A model generated the notes under the pieces. The model searched no databases and had not been told where the DNA came from. It was given only the letters and a program-made list of their open reading frames with translations. Both the position numbers and the translations under genes were made by a program. A DNA stretch of 64,000 nt from Gari tellinella (lineage: Eukaryota > Mollusca > Bivalvia > Cardiida > Psammobiidae): the NCBI GenBank assembly GCA_922989275.2, contig OV277869.1, positions 27,848,189-27,912,188 on the forward strand, written 5' to 3'. Shown here piece after piece: positions 1-11,102 of the stretch; position 1 is the first letter of the stretch; each line of letters opens with the position of its first letter.

Positions 1-118
1 TCCTGATTGTAAATCAAACCAGTGAAAGAAAACTGGAATATTGATATTACTCAGTGTTTTTATTTCGTTTAATTTTGTATAAAAAAACAGCAGTGCAATA
101 ATTAAACTTTTCTTCCAG

Positions 119-256
119 CATGTACACCAAATGAATTATATTGCGGTTCGTCATTAGACATTGTTAACAACGTTTGTGTCATGAACAGCAAATTTTGTGA
201 TGGATACTCGGACTGTCCTAACAATCGTGACGAGTATGGGGCTTATTGTTCAAATG
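119..256 (+). CDS. Exon: LDL-receptor class A module
   Basis: Bounded by a tcttccag acceptor and a gtaaga donor, phase 1 to 1. The reading begins CTPNELYCG and ends near DEYGAYCSN. It has the six cysteines of an LDLa module and the acidic stretch CDGYSDCPNNRDE, which supplies the calcium-binding acids. It is the leftmost recognisable exon of the receptor-like gene. The intron that follows is about 10.5 kb unless the candidate exons near 401-922 are used. Confidence 0.8.
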
Positions 257-400
257 GTAAGACTTTTAATTGTCTTATAAAATGTTTTGATTAAAAAGAA
301 TTTCGGATTGCGACTGGATACACATTACAAAATTTCTTACGATGCCTTAGGTGGTAATTATCAATTTCGTTGTAAAGTTACAACGATTTGTCTGTTTTAG

Positions 401-511
401 GTATCACAGGGGCGGCAAACGGCCACGGACGTACGAGGACTGTCCCAAAACATCGTGGACAAATATTTATTTCGAAGAACCCGACATTTTATCTCTATGA
501 TTCTTTTACCG
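401..511 (+). CDS. Candidate exon, CUB-like start (uncertain)
   Basis: A good acceptor (tctgttttag) opens a phase-1 frame containing RGQIFISKNPTFYLYDSF and then TDCI, which resembles the first strands of a CUB domain. A gtaaac donor after the codon for I would end it in phase 0. The frame stays open to 648, so the donor is not certain. It would sit between the first LDLa and the discoidin exons. I could not confirm it beyond its open frame and acceptor. Confidence 0.3.
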
Positions 512-706
512 ATTGCATTGTAAACTTTGGCACGAATCTACAAGAAATAATGAAGTTCATTTACACACCTGAACCTATTTTATTTGCAATTATTAGTTGC
601 TGGATAAATTATACGGCGCACGCAAACATCTTACATATACATTTTTAACCCGCTACAATTTAATTAATTCCCAATAAGCATTATATTTGCTGGCCTGAAA
701 TCTCAG

Positions 707-922
707 TTACGAGGACACAAGTTTGAAAACTTTGAAAACTTTAAGGAACTGAAACAAGAAACAATGAGAGTGTTGCTCGGAATTAAGACCAGCTGTTTGA
801 AGGCGTATATGACAAGTGGGTTGTGCGTCACCGTAAATGTATCGATCACGACGGCGAATATTTTGAAAAAGAGTGACGTTTACGTCGATAAAGTCGTGAT
901 ATACGTGAATGTGCGCCGGGGT
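707..922 (+). CDS. Candidate exon following 401-511 (uncertain)
   Basis: After a ctgaaatctcag acceptor a phase-0 frame is open for about 72 codons (start LRGHKFENFK, later GLCVTVNVSITT and DVYVDKVVIYVNV) before a TGA. It pairs in phase with the candidate exon at 401-511. It alternates beta-strand-like segments, as in jelly-roll extracellular domains. A phase-1 donor needed to reach the exon at 10713 exists only in weak form near the end. Treat as a hypothesis. Confidence 0.25.
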
Positions 923-923
923 T

Positions 924-2289
924 GAACAAGTAAAGTGTTTAGAATGACTCTGTGCTTGTCAGTTGTTTAAGAAAGTGTGGTAAAACTTCACACAGAGTTA
1001 CATAAATCTTATGTTGACATATCCTGAAGAGCGTACTTTTTACCAGGTCATCCAGAGTATACATAAAACGGCATACTTCTCTGCCTTTACATGAGTGCAT
1101 TTCGAGACTTCAAAAGAGTTTGTCTTCGAAAGGTTGAAGTGAACAAAATTTGAATGCGATTAACGATGCGCTCTGTAGAACACTCGCTCATACACTCATC
1201 AAATGATTAATTGTATCTTTGTTGGCGGGGTGGGTCTGGCGTGAAATATCTGCCATTTATCTCTAGACTGACCTGTCTGCGGCATGCGATAGTAGTTGCA
1301 GAATTTTGACGACTACATAAAACGAACGGCCCTCGAACGCTTTAAGAAACTCCGAAAATCATCTTTAAATAAAAGCAAAAAACAACAGACTGTAGTTAAT
1401 GTGGATCGATACAAGCGATATTGTCTATATTCATCGTTTATTTAGTACTGCTAACCGAAATTATCGATTAAAAACATACTTATACGACCATATCATGTTA
1501 TTTTGATATATTCTGAGTTGACCCTGTTGTTACTACTATTGCAAGCTTAGAGACATTGTTGTGTGTAGGACCATCATTGCAAAAACTTCAAATTAATGTT
1601 ACCATTTTTATCTACTACATGTATATTATTTTAGATTGAGTAATGTGATTTCGTTAAATAAAATTATAAACTTAATCATTCTTGTATTGATGGATGACAC
1701 TCTATTAATGTTCATGTGATTGGGAAGGTATTTCAGGAGAAGTTAACCACTTCGATATTGCCAATTATTCAAGTATTATAATTTACTTTTCACCTTTTTT
1801 CCAATAGCAAACATTTGAAATCTTGATAAAAAAAATGAACATAGATCTGCATGTGTAGTTGTACTAGAGGTATTTCAACTATTAGCATTGTTTGCATATT
1901 TTCCGTTTGACACCCGTTTTGACACAATGTTTTGCTTATAGAAAATGTCATCATGATAAATTTGACAGAGATAGACTGAAAAACGTAAGCGTTAGAAATT
2001 AAGTTAGGTTACTTTGAAGGGAACCTTAAAGTTCCATTGTGTTTTCAGACCTTTTCTTAATGTCTGAAATACAATAACGGTTAATAATAATGCTTGAACA
2101 TTCTTATGGGCCAAACTGATGATGAAGACGGACCTAAATCACCAAAAAGGGCCATTTAAAATCATAACAAACCGAAAATAGAACGTCTGACATAAACATT
2201 ACCACACCGCTTAGTATCACGTGATACAGCCGGAATCAATTCACAGTGTGCAACCGTATCTACCTTCGCCTGTTCATCCATCAGTCAGT
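924..2289. other. Intronic stretch with nothing recognised
   Basis: AT-rich sequence without an open frame of note, repeat structure or element ends that I can recognise. Confidence 0.5.
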
Positions 2290-3160
2290 TAGACTATCAC
2301 ACTTTTTTGTCCGCTCTCTAACTCGAATATTTTGTATCCGATCTTCCACAAACTTGCTGAAAATGTTCATTGATATAAAATCAAGATTTAGTTTGATTAC
2401 TACTCTAAAACAAACAGATTTTATCGAATATTCACCAAACATGCTGAAAATATTTATTCATATAAAATTTAGGTCTAGTTTGATTTTTACTAAAATCGCA
2501 TGTGGCATATCTGAGTTTTTGCCCTTTATGTATAAAAAAATGACTGTTTTCAGCAAGTTTTGCTCTCTAACACAAATACGTTTTATTGGATCTTCACCAA
2601 ACTTGCTGAAAAAGTTTATTGATATAAAATCAAGGTTCAGTTTGATTACTACTAAAATCGCATAAGGTATATCTGAGTTATTGCCTGTTTATTAATAAAA
2701 AATGACTGTTTCAGTCATTTTTGCACTCTAGCACATACAGTGATATTCACTAAACTTGCTGAAAATGTTTAATTATATAAAATTTAGGTCTAGTTTGATT
2801 ATTACAAAAATCGCATGTGGCATGTCTGAGTTTTTGCCCTTTAAGTATTAAATATGAATTTTTCAGCATTTTTTGCTTTCTAACACATACAGTTTTTATC
2901 AGATATTCACCAAACTTGTTGAAAATGTTTATTAATATAAAATCTAGGTCAATCATCTTAACTACCAAAATCAAACATGGCATGTTGGAGTTATTGCCCT
3001 TGAATGACTAAAATTGACTACTTCAGGCTTGTCAGCTTTCTGACTCAAACAGTTTTAATTGGATCTTCACCAAATTTACTGAAACAAATATTTGTATAAA
3101 ATCTTTGTCCAGTTCTATAAATACCCAAATCGCCGAAGGCATGTTGGAGTTATGGTTCTT
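2290..3160 (+). repeat. Tandem array of ~150-160 bp units
   Basis: A degenerate unit recurs about six times. Each has a 'ctctaacacaaacag' block, then 'tcttcaccaaacttgctgaaa', then 'gatataaaatcaaggt', then 'catgtctgagttattgccct'. Starts of successive units are near 2564, 2725, 2873 and 3033. The short open frames here are repeat artefacts. Confidence 0.75.
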
Positions 3161-3394
3161 CAATATTTTAAAATGTTGCTATTTTATCCTTAATTTTGCC
3201 CTGTCCAACCTGTAAAAGGACCAGTTTTTATTCTATTTTAGCCAAATATTCGGTCAATGGTTGCGTGTGCTTTATCTTAGCCGTGTTGGTAATAAGTTCA
3301 GTAATAAATGACCACTGCATTTCTCCTTTACCTCTTGAAGGATTTTCATTCAACTGTATTCGATTGTTTTATTGACCTAAATTAAATACCAATA

Positions 3395-3660
3395 CACATT
3401 GTCAGCAAGTTTGGTGAAGATCCAATAAAAAGTGTTTGTGTTCGAGAGCAGAAAATGCTGAAACAGTCATTTTTTAATTATTCAAGTGCAATAACTCAGA
3501 CATGCCTCATGCGATTTTTTGCTAGTTATTGAACCTGACCTAGATTCTATACTAATAAAGATTTGTAGCAGGTTTGGTGAATATCCAAAAAGAAGTGTTT
3601 GAGTTAGAGAGCGGACAAGACTGAAACAGTCATTTTCAGCAAGCTTGGTAAAGATTATCC
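3395..3660 (-). repeat. Inverted copies of the 2290-3160 repeat unit
   Basis: Two units of the neighbouring array occur here in opposite orientation ('agtttggtgaagatccaat' and 'ggtttggtgaatatccaaa'). Together the blocks form a foldback with a spacer of about 240 bp. Confidence 0.7.
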
Positions 3661-3724
3661 GTATTGTTTTACACGCTCGTCCCCCTGTGAATTTTATTTA
3701 CAGGTTTTGACTAAATCTCATAGT

Positions 3725-3935
3725 TTAACCATGTGTCTACTGGTCGTAACTTTACGGAGTTTACAAACTGTTTGAATCTAGAAAGACGCCGCGTAACGCG
3801 GCGTCTCATCTGGATCCAAACTGTTTGACACTCGTCTTAAGGTTTGTTAATTAAAACAATGCATAAATCTAAACTAAACAAATTTTGCAGACGACAATGT
3901 CAAAGCAGACGTCTGTGCAGCAGAATAAGGGTTAA
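3725..3935. repeat. TTAA-flanked MITE with GACGCCGCGTAACGCGGCGTC hairpin
   Basis: The segment runs from TTAACC to GGGTTAA. It contains an internal hairpin: 'aaactgtttgaatct', a core gacgccgcgtaacgcggcgtc, and its complement. A 'gcagacgacaatg' block lies near the right end. Size and ends fit a small piggyBac-type (TTAA target) MITE. Confidence 0.55.
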
Positions 3936-4211
3936 CCGCTTCATTTTCAGTGTTCCAGATTAAGTGGGAGTAGTCTGAACTAGTCCAACATGTTCTCACT
4001 CATTTCAGCACCGAATGCTATGGTGTTACTACTGATTAAACCGTCTCTTCGAGACAATTTTAATGAGTATGACACCATTGGGTTTGAAAGCAGAAATAAA
4101 GATTTTAGTTTTCGAAATACTTCCGTTATCTGGAGCCCTGTATTTACAGAGTTGTCCTTCTTTCCATTCACATGGTTAAACTCTTTTATGGATATAATAT
4201 CCATAAATTAA

Positions 4212-4904
4212 AAAAAATAAATAAAACGCGAATTTCTTAGATAAAGCCGCTTTTCGTGGAAGAATCACGTACTATATAGTTCAAATGGGATCCCTAACAA
4301 CCGTGTTAGGCAGGTGTCCCCAAAACACAATGCGGCTTTAAGCATTCTCTTAATTTTGTATGCATGACATTGATGAGTTGCATATTTCTTACAGGACAGT
4401 GTTTTTGTAATTGTTGATGATTTATATACATATGTAAATAGAAATTATAGAAGACAGTAGACAGCTATCGTTTCGTAAACGGGAATTTTACTGTTACGCA
4501 AACATTTAAAATACCCGTCCATTTATATCTATCTTAAAACACTGTGATTAAAACAAATCCTGCAAGCTACTATCAACAGTATACTTATGTTACAGTAACT
4601 ACAGCTGTCATATTGCATTGATACAGTAAAGAAGTCCTTGCCTACATGATTATTGTAGTAATTTCAAAACCAAACATACCAGTACATATTGAGATGCATC
4701 GGACCTAGTGACTTACTGAGCATATTGGCAACATTGTATAATTATCCAAAGCTTGATAAGAATTCAGTTATTACCTATTACATGTAATGTAATTTTAGAA
4801 TATCAGTATATATCTATACAGTAAATATTCGATCAAAGATCGAGTAATTTCACATACATAGCAATGTATTGCTAAACATGATACGAAGTTGCGCTACATC
4901 TTAG
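4212..4904. other. Intronic stretch with nothing recognised
   Basis: AT-rich, no convincing coding signal, no recognised repeat. Confidence 0.5.
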
Positions 4905-5232
4905 CAGGGATGTCCGACTTTCAAACTTATTACTTCAGAGTTCATACTTCCGACTTCATACTTAAGACGTCCTACTTACGACTTCACATGTCCTACTCCC
5001 GACTTCACACTTCAATTTTCACGGTTCAAAGTTCCTATATAATACTAATTACATTATGGGATTTCCCAATTTCTAGAGTACCAAATCCTGGTGGGGATAT
5101 TCTTATTTCCTACTTCATAGTTCCGAGTTCCAACTTCCGACTTCCGAACTCCACGTTTTGACTTCCAAATGCCAAGTTCCAATTCCAGATTTTTAAGTTC
5201 TTAGTTCCGACTACCAAGTTACACGATCTTGC
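4905..5232. repeat. Pyrimidine-rich minisatellite (acttcc/gttcc units)
   Basis: Short degenerate units such as 'gacttcatactt', 'ccgacttcacac' and 'gttccaacttccgacttcc' recur across the stretch. This is the complement of the 'ggaagttggaac' arrays at 7988-8105 and 8402-8550. The apparent open frame 4889-5161 is this repeat read in one frame. Confidence 0.7.
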
Positions 5233-5577
5233 TTCCTAACTACTAGTTAATAGCTGAAAGTTATATCCGTGCTCGTGACGTCTATTTCTGTGCCTTTTAC
5301 TTTACACGTCTGTATATTTCGTGTGTATGTATATTTTGGAAAGGAGTCATGATAGATACGCGTCAGTGTGTTAATTGTCTGGTTTAAATACGGCAGGTAG
5401 GGCTACACTGTTTGAATTATTTCTTATAACCATACATTTAAAATAAAACATGTTTACATCATTGGCCTGTTTCTCCCTTAGTATCAGTTAAATGTGTTTC
5501 AAGTCTGTATGTATTGACCATATAATTCGTGTAGACGTAGCACATTGTGTTCTTAGATACAGTCTAGATACTATTAG

Positions 5578-5717
5578 TTACACGGTATTTCGGCAGGGTG
5601 TACGGGCTTGTATGACGGTTTTGGATTCCGTATTTCCTGAGCGCGAAGCGTGTAGGAAATACGGAATCCAAAACCGTCATACAAGCCCGTACACCCTGCC
5701 GAAATGCCGTGTAACGA
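5578..5717. repeat. Near-perfect 140 bp palindrome
   Basis: Two arms of about 60 bp ('gttacacggtatttcggcag...' and its complement '...ctgccgaaatgccgtgtaac') surround a ~15 base loop near 5643. One mismatch (tattt versus gcattt side) is visible. It lies 14 bp left of a Tc1/mariner relic but outside that element's ends. Confidence 0.85.
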
Positions 5718-5731
5718 ATTTATTTCAGATC

Positions 5732-6756
5732 TACAGCCGAGGGTCATAAGTCTTTCCCCAAAACATGGCGCCGATATCGGTACCGCATATGGCCGCGTTA
5801 GAAAAACTTTAATAGCGCCGCGATTTAATTACTAGGAAGATTGAAATTTTAACACAGTGAATTTCATGATAGCACCGATAACTTCTTCATTTTTTGTAAA
5901 CAAATAATATTGATTTGTTTCGATCGTCTGCTTCGTAAAATATCAAGGGTGAAACGCAAAGAATTGACACACTAGCAGTAAAAACGCTATCCTTCATCTA
6001 AATAAGGACTCTCAAAGTACTCACAAAGTTTCACAATCGGAAAACATCGATAGATCTACCAATTCAAATTTTATAAAGAGATTTCGAGAGTAAGGGAGCT
6101 CCGAAAACAAGATCCGAAGTGAGAGGGTATGGGAGACCACGGAAAACCATGCAGACCCCACCCCATATTACAAAACATCTGTTGTGTTCAGGGGCTGTTT
6201 AACATATGATGGAGATGGAACCCTGACACCAGTTGATGGTAAAATCAATTCCGAGAAACATATTGAAACTCTAGACACACATTTGTGGCCATTTATTGCT
6301 AAAAAGCTCTCAAATAAGCTCTACAATGTCCATGATCACTATGCTACTCAGCATAAATCTAGACTCACCATCGTATGGTCAAGGAACGATAATATCCCGA
6401 CAATGGTTCGACCAGCCTAAAACCCAGACTTGAATACAATGAAAAATATGTGGAAATCTTTGAAAACTAACTTGTGCAAGCGTGCAGTGAATATCAAAAT
6501 TAAGGATGAGCTTATCAGACATGTTCATGGCATTTGGGATCGTTACAATCATGCCTATGTACAATCACTTTATGAGAGTATTCCAAAAAGAATTCGGCAT
6601 ATTCTAAAAGAAAACGGGTCTATTTCAAAATACTGAAAGTTTCAGGTAAGTTGGAGTTGCCGTTTTGAGTTGGTTGATGTTTAAAGTTTGCGTGTGCTTA
6701 GAGTAGAGAACAAAACGGCCGCCATTTTGGGGAAAGACTTATGAGCCTCGGCTGTA
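5732..6756 (+). mobile_element. Tc1/mariner-like element with decayed transposase
   Basis: Inverted ends TACAGCCGAGGGTCATAAG (left) and cttatgagcctcggctgta (right) lie about 1 kb apart with TA at the borders. Both extend into 'tctttccccaaaa'. The inside contains the C-terminal half of a transposase. The N-terminal DNA-binding part is not visible, so the copy is internally deleted. Confidence 0.8.
6157..6636 (+). pseudogene. Tc1/mariner transposase C-terminal remnant
   Basis: One frame reads GCLTYDGDGTLTPVDG, then INSEKHIETL, LWPFIAKKL, and after an in-frame TAA at 6418-6420 continues NPDLNTMKNMWKSLKTNL and IPKRIRHILKENG. These are conserved blocks of the Tc1-type DDE transposase catalytic domain. 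The stop falls where the family has Q in the block PAQNPDLN, so it is one nonsense change. The protein cannot be functional. Confidence 0.8.
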
Positions 6757-7987
6757 GATCCAATACAAGAAAGAAACCATGCATACCGGTAATCTGACAA
6801 AGTTTTACTGTCTTGACCCTAAAGTTGACACTTGAAATTGACATCAGTACATTTCAAACTCACGCGCTATTCGATGGTTTAGTACAATAGTTATACAGTT
6901 AAACTTCGACGATATCAGGAACTCGCATAAGTAGAATTTATCTGCATTCCTACAGTTTAATGCAATAATTTCTACGCATTATGTCGAATATATTCCGTAT
7001 TTCAAGTTTAAAAGGTGGCAAACCCACCATTAAACTTTGAATTACAGATATGTTAGAATGATATGAAATCAAGATAGACCCTATCGAAGATCGACTGTAT
7101 CTAACATGGTTACGTCATCACATTGGAATGTGAACATCCTTAAACTGTTCATTACCAGGGTATTTTGAACGGATTGTTGTCGGAGGACATTTACGTTTTA
7201 TGAAACACTGTAACGATTAATTATAACAAATGAACGGAAATAATCAGGAACGAACAAATGAACACGTAGGTTAGTGTCTAGGCATATCGAGTTCTGTCTA
7301 TTGGGGTTGATTTCGATAAACATATTGATCTAAATAAATCTGAATCCAATGTCAATTTCATAATAGACAAGTGACAAGTGCCGTTGTACGTACTTTGCAT
7401 TGCCCATTTCACGTCCCGTCGTTTGTTTATCATGGTGACGACGTGGGTGGGGTAATCAGGGAAAGCAAATCAAGAAACTAGCATATTATCGATATCTGAA
7501 TTACGTTTTCACATAATGATCGATTCGAGACAGTTTTTAATTAAGATTTATTTTGGATTTATTTTGATTGCTTGTAAAACAACTGCTTAATAAACCGAAA
7601 AAGTGAGATTGTTTACGCGAATCGAGCGAGGGAACAGCATCTAACTAGTCACGTGACATGTACTACCCGACAAAATCAATGAATACGGTCTCGTACACAG
7701 TGGTCACATGTGCAGTTTCAGCCTATCAGAGTCCAAGAATTTATGATGACTGGAAATAAAGTCTGATCTGTGCTAAACGGCTATCTGTACACATGCATAA
7801 ATATATAAACTTTATAAAGATATGACTGCTTAATGCAAACAAAGGTAAAGCTATAAATTCCTTAAGATATGAAACTGTTTTTAACTTAAGTTAGCTGCTG
7901 CATTAAACTTGCTTCAGTATGTGTCCATCACTCACAAGTAGACCAACTATCCATTACGTCATAGTATAATTATACATGTGCTGAGTA
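6757..7987. other. Intronic stretch with nothing recognised
   Basis: No coding or repeat signal that I can support. Confidence 0.5.
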
Positions 7988-8105
7988 TGAAAGTTTGAAT
8001 TTGGAAGTTGAAACTCGGAAGTAAGAACTTGGAACTTGGAACATAGAAGTCAGAACTTGGAACATGGAAGTTGGAATATGGGAAGTCGGAAGTTTGAACA
8101 TGGAA
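7988..8105. repeat. Purine-rich minisatellite (ggaacttgga units)
   Basis: Degenerate ~10 bp units such as 'ggaagttgaaactcggaagt' and 'aacttggaacatag'. It is the reverse complement of the array at 4905-5232. The array resumes at 8402-8550 after an inserted repeat. Confidence 0.7.
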
Positions 8106-8116
8106 CTTGGAACTTT

Positions 8117-8403
8117 CAGTATTTGCTTTGTTTTCTGTGCTTTCAAAGGATCTCCCCTTATTTAGATTATATAATTTACAACAGCAGATGTTAAGTGCTT
8201 GTGTGGCGGCTGTAAAAAGTCGCCCCGTACTTCATTCTCAGTGTTGTTATACTTTCTGGTCCTTTGGAATCATTGATTTCAGCGCATTTACAGTTGAAAG
8301 TTGAATTCCGCTTAAGCTGGTGCTAGGGGGCGTGAGCACTGTTGCATATTTAAGTATTGCTCATGAACAGACTCAATTAAACCGATCTCCCCTTATTTAG
8401 ATT
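8117..8403 (+). repeat. Dispersed ~285 bp repeat, copy 1
   Basis: Starts 'cagtatttgctttgttttct' and contains 'ggatctccccttatttagat', which recurs at its right end. The same sequence is found at 39979-40312. It interrupts the minisatellite here. Confidence 0.75.
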
Positions 8404-8550
8404 GGAATATGGAAGTCGGAACTGAGAACTTGGAAGTAGGAACTAAGAAGTAGGAATTTTGAACTCGGGTGTTTACACTATACAATTACCATATTGCAAA
8501 TTATCTAGGAAGTAAGAACTATGAACTTGGAAGACGGAATATGAATTAGA
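8402..8550. repeat. Purine-rich minisatellite, second block
   Basis: Continuation of the ggaacttggaag array after the repeat at 8117-8403. Confidence 0.6.
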
Positions 8551-8829
8551 AATTTAGAATATCACCACCGGACTTTCGTATTAGATCGATTAATCAAACG
8601 GGAATTCCCTACTCATGTTGTAGAGCTACTCTAAACGATTATGGGTTTAATCCCTTTAGTGCTAGCAGTTAATATTAACTCTGAAGTCGAAAATTTAAAG
8701 CCAGAAATTTTAATTCAGAAGTTATAAGTCTAACGTATGACTTATGAAAACTACATAAAAGATAAATAGCCAAAAGGTAGGAAGTGTACAATGGAAATAG
8801 GGAAATTTCACCTCCGGTCTTTCGAAATA

Positions 8830-9174
8830 CAGCGCTCCCTCTCTACAACGACACCCAATGGGCGACAACAACTGAGTTCGTTGTACGGAGTGAGTCGTTA
8901 TTGGGAGGGAAATTGGCCTACTTTTGCAAACAGCTTGAATCCAGATCAGACGCCGCGTAACGGGGCGTCTGATCTGGATTCAAGCTGTTTGTCCATAGTC
9001 TTTAAGTTTTGTCCGTTATGTAACTTTGAGAAAAACAGCAGACGACAGTTTTAAGCAGACGGTATTGCAGCAGTAACAGCGTTAGACATAATTGTCCTGT
9101 TAAGAGATCTATGGCAAGGGTCGTTATAAGGAGGGAGTCGTTGTTTGGAGGGCCGTTGAAGGGAGGGAACACTG
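8830..9174 (+). repeat. MITE family A copy (CAGCGCTCCCTCTCTACAACG ends)
   Basis: Ends CAGCGCTCCCTC...GAGGGAACACTG are flanked by TA on both sides. The internal layout is shared by all family copies: 'gttcg gagggagtcgtt', a central hairpin 'aacagcttgaatccagatc-agacgccgcgtaac', then 'gcagacgacagttttaagc', then the right end. TA flanks and a CAG start fit a Tc1/mariner or pogo-type MITE. Confidence 0.85.
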
Positions 9175-9712
9175 TATCTCAATCGAAGGTTTTCTAACAC
9201 CAGCATGAGTAAATCATTTTTTTAACTTCTGTAGCCGCAAAGCCCTAGGGGAAGCTTTACCCGTAAAAAATACCGAGCTCTTTGTTTGAGAGAGGAAAAT
9301 ACAAGAGACACTGTTCTTAACATTTACAGACCATTTATTAAATTTTCTTACTCAAATCTAGGTCTACATGACTGGCAGCAATAATTAAGAGTTGGTAACT
9401 AAGTACCTCTTCAGCACCCAAGACCAAATGCTCTTCCATATGCTAAATCATTTTGCCAGCCCCATAACATTGTATAACGGCCTACTTACTGACATACTGT
9501 TGTATAGTCAAAAGGGTTCACAAACATGAACATAAAGAAATACATAATTATACATTACTGAGATAGATAAACAGATTATAATAAGTATTCAAATACCTAC
9601 TGAAAATACTAAAGTTGTTTTTAAACATATAATAATATCCAAAACAATCTGGACTTAACTTTGCTATTACCTCCCTTTTCCCCATTTCACTTCAAATATA
9701 TTTCTTAAGTTT
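9175..9712. other. Intronic stretch with nothing recognised
   Basis: AT-rich, no supported feature. Confidence 0.5.
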
Positions 9713-10680
9713 TTAGCACATCTGGCACGAAGTGCCAAAGTGAGATATTTGTGATCTCCCTGTGTCCGTCGTCCGTCGGCGTCCGTCTGTCAGTCCGTCC
9801 GTCCGTCCGTCTGTCGTCAAACTTTTTCTTTAAAGATCTTCTGCTAAGAAATCATCGGGCCAATTTCTTCAAAACTTTATAGGATTGTTCCTTGTAGGAT
9901 ACTCTCTCAGATTTCTTCAAATATTGGTCATCCAATTGATATTGTGGTTGCCATGGCAACCAATTGAAAACACTTTAATATCTTCTTGTCAAAAACTACT
10001 GATCCGAATTGAATTTTTTTTACCCAAATGCGACATTGGTGACCCTCTATCAGATTTCTTAAAAAAAATCCTATCTTAAAAAACATGGCCGTTAGTGGTT
10101 TGGGCAGAGTTCCCTTATATGGCTATAAAGTGAAAACGTTAAAGATCTTCATGTCTGAAACCGCTGGTCAGATTTAAAAATAATTTCACAAAAATGATCC
10201 ATAGGTGATCCTCTACCAGATTTCGTATCTAAAAAAACATGGCCCCCAGTGGATGGGGCGCATTTTCATTATGTTACTGTATAGTAAGAAAATTAAAAAA
10301 ATTCTTCTGTGAAACTACTAGTACAAATTGAAAAGAATTTTACACAAATTATCCAATTATGACTCTCTACCAGATTTCTTAAAATCATTTTGTTATCTTA
10401 ACGAACATGGCCGCCAGTTAGTGGGGCAATTTTTCCTTATATTTCTGTATAGAAAATCTTTTAAAAACTTTTTTCCGAAACTATTGGTCTCTTTTAAGAA
10501 TATGTTTACACAAATAATGATTCATGGGTGACCCTTTGCCATTTTTCTTTTTTCAAATAATCTTCCGAGCTCAAACATGGCCGCCAGTTGGAAGTGAAAA
10601 CTTAACCTTTACTGGCCCATTACCATGATCGTAACCATGGGTACCAGATGAGCGATTTAGGGCCGCATGCGGCTCTTGTT
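9713..10680 (+). repeat. Dispersed element with CCGTCCGT tract and ~150 bp internal repeats
   Basis: Begins 'gcacatctggcacgaagtgc', passes a run of 'ccgtccgtccgt', then repeats a unit containing 'ctaccagatttctt...aaacatggccgccagt' several times. It ends 'agggccgcatgcggctcttg', where gccgcatgcggc is a short hairpin. Open frames inside are not coding. The same style of element appears at 11103, 29277 and 39303 with different ends. Confidence 0.7.
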
Positions 10681-10712
10681 TTCTCTTTCGACATAGACTA
10701 ATTATGTTATAG

Positions 10713-10876
10713 AACTGGAACCGTTTTGTGAACGTGAGCTAGGCCTAACAGATGGCACCATTGAAGATGACCAGATTTCAGCGTCTTCTTGGAGATATTC
10801 AAACGTTCCAAAAATGGTACGGCCGTTCCATGATAGTTGGTGTCCTGCTGCTATTGACACTAAGCCGTTTCTACAG
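10713..10876 (+). CDS. Exon: F5/8 type C (discoidin) domain, part 1
   Basis: Acceptor ttatag, donor gtgaga, phase 1 to 0. The peptide LEPFCERELGLTDGTI, then QISASSW, matches the start of discoidin domains (C-x-x-x-L-G-x-x-x-G-x-I then the IxASS block). It continues through a WCP motif to the end of the first subdomain. Discoidin domains in extracellular proteins typically bind lipids, carbohydrates or collagen; no ligand can be inferred here. Confidence 0.85.
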
Positions 10877-11102
10877 GTGAGATATAAAGGATAATCAATT
10901 TCTTTAGATTGATACGAAAAATATATCACGAGAATGGGTTGCTATCTGATTAAAAAACGAGTCCGCAGGACGAGTTTTTTTTTTAAAACAGATAACAAAC
11001 AATTCGAGAGATATATTTTTCATATCTATTCAAGGAATTGATTATTCTATTTATTATCTAAATAAAGATAAATGTAATAGCAAGCATGTTTTATGCATTT
11101 AC

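Noticed and set aside
3990..4211. Possible exon after a 'ctcactcatttcag' acceptor, 66 codons open in phase 1
   Set aside because: The acceptor is good, but no donor of suitable phase is convincing and no domain is recognisable. It could be chance in AT-rich DNA.
8791..9054. 87-codon frame with SLNPDQTPRNGASDLDSSCL
   Set aside because: This peptide pattern recurs wherever the hairpin MITE is read in the same frame (16317, 22050, 28208, 39617), so it is repeat translation.
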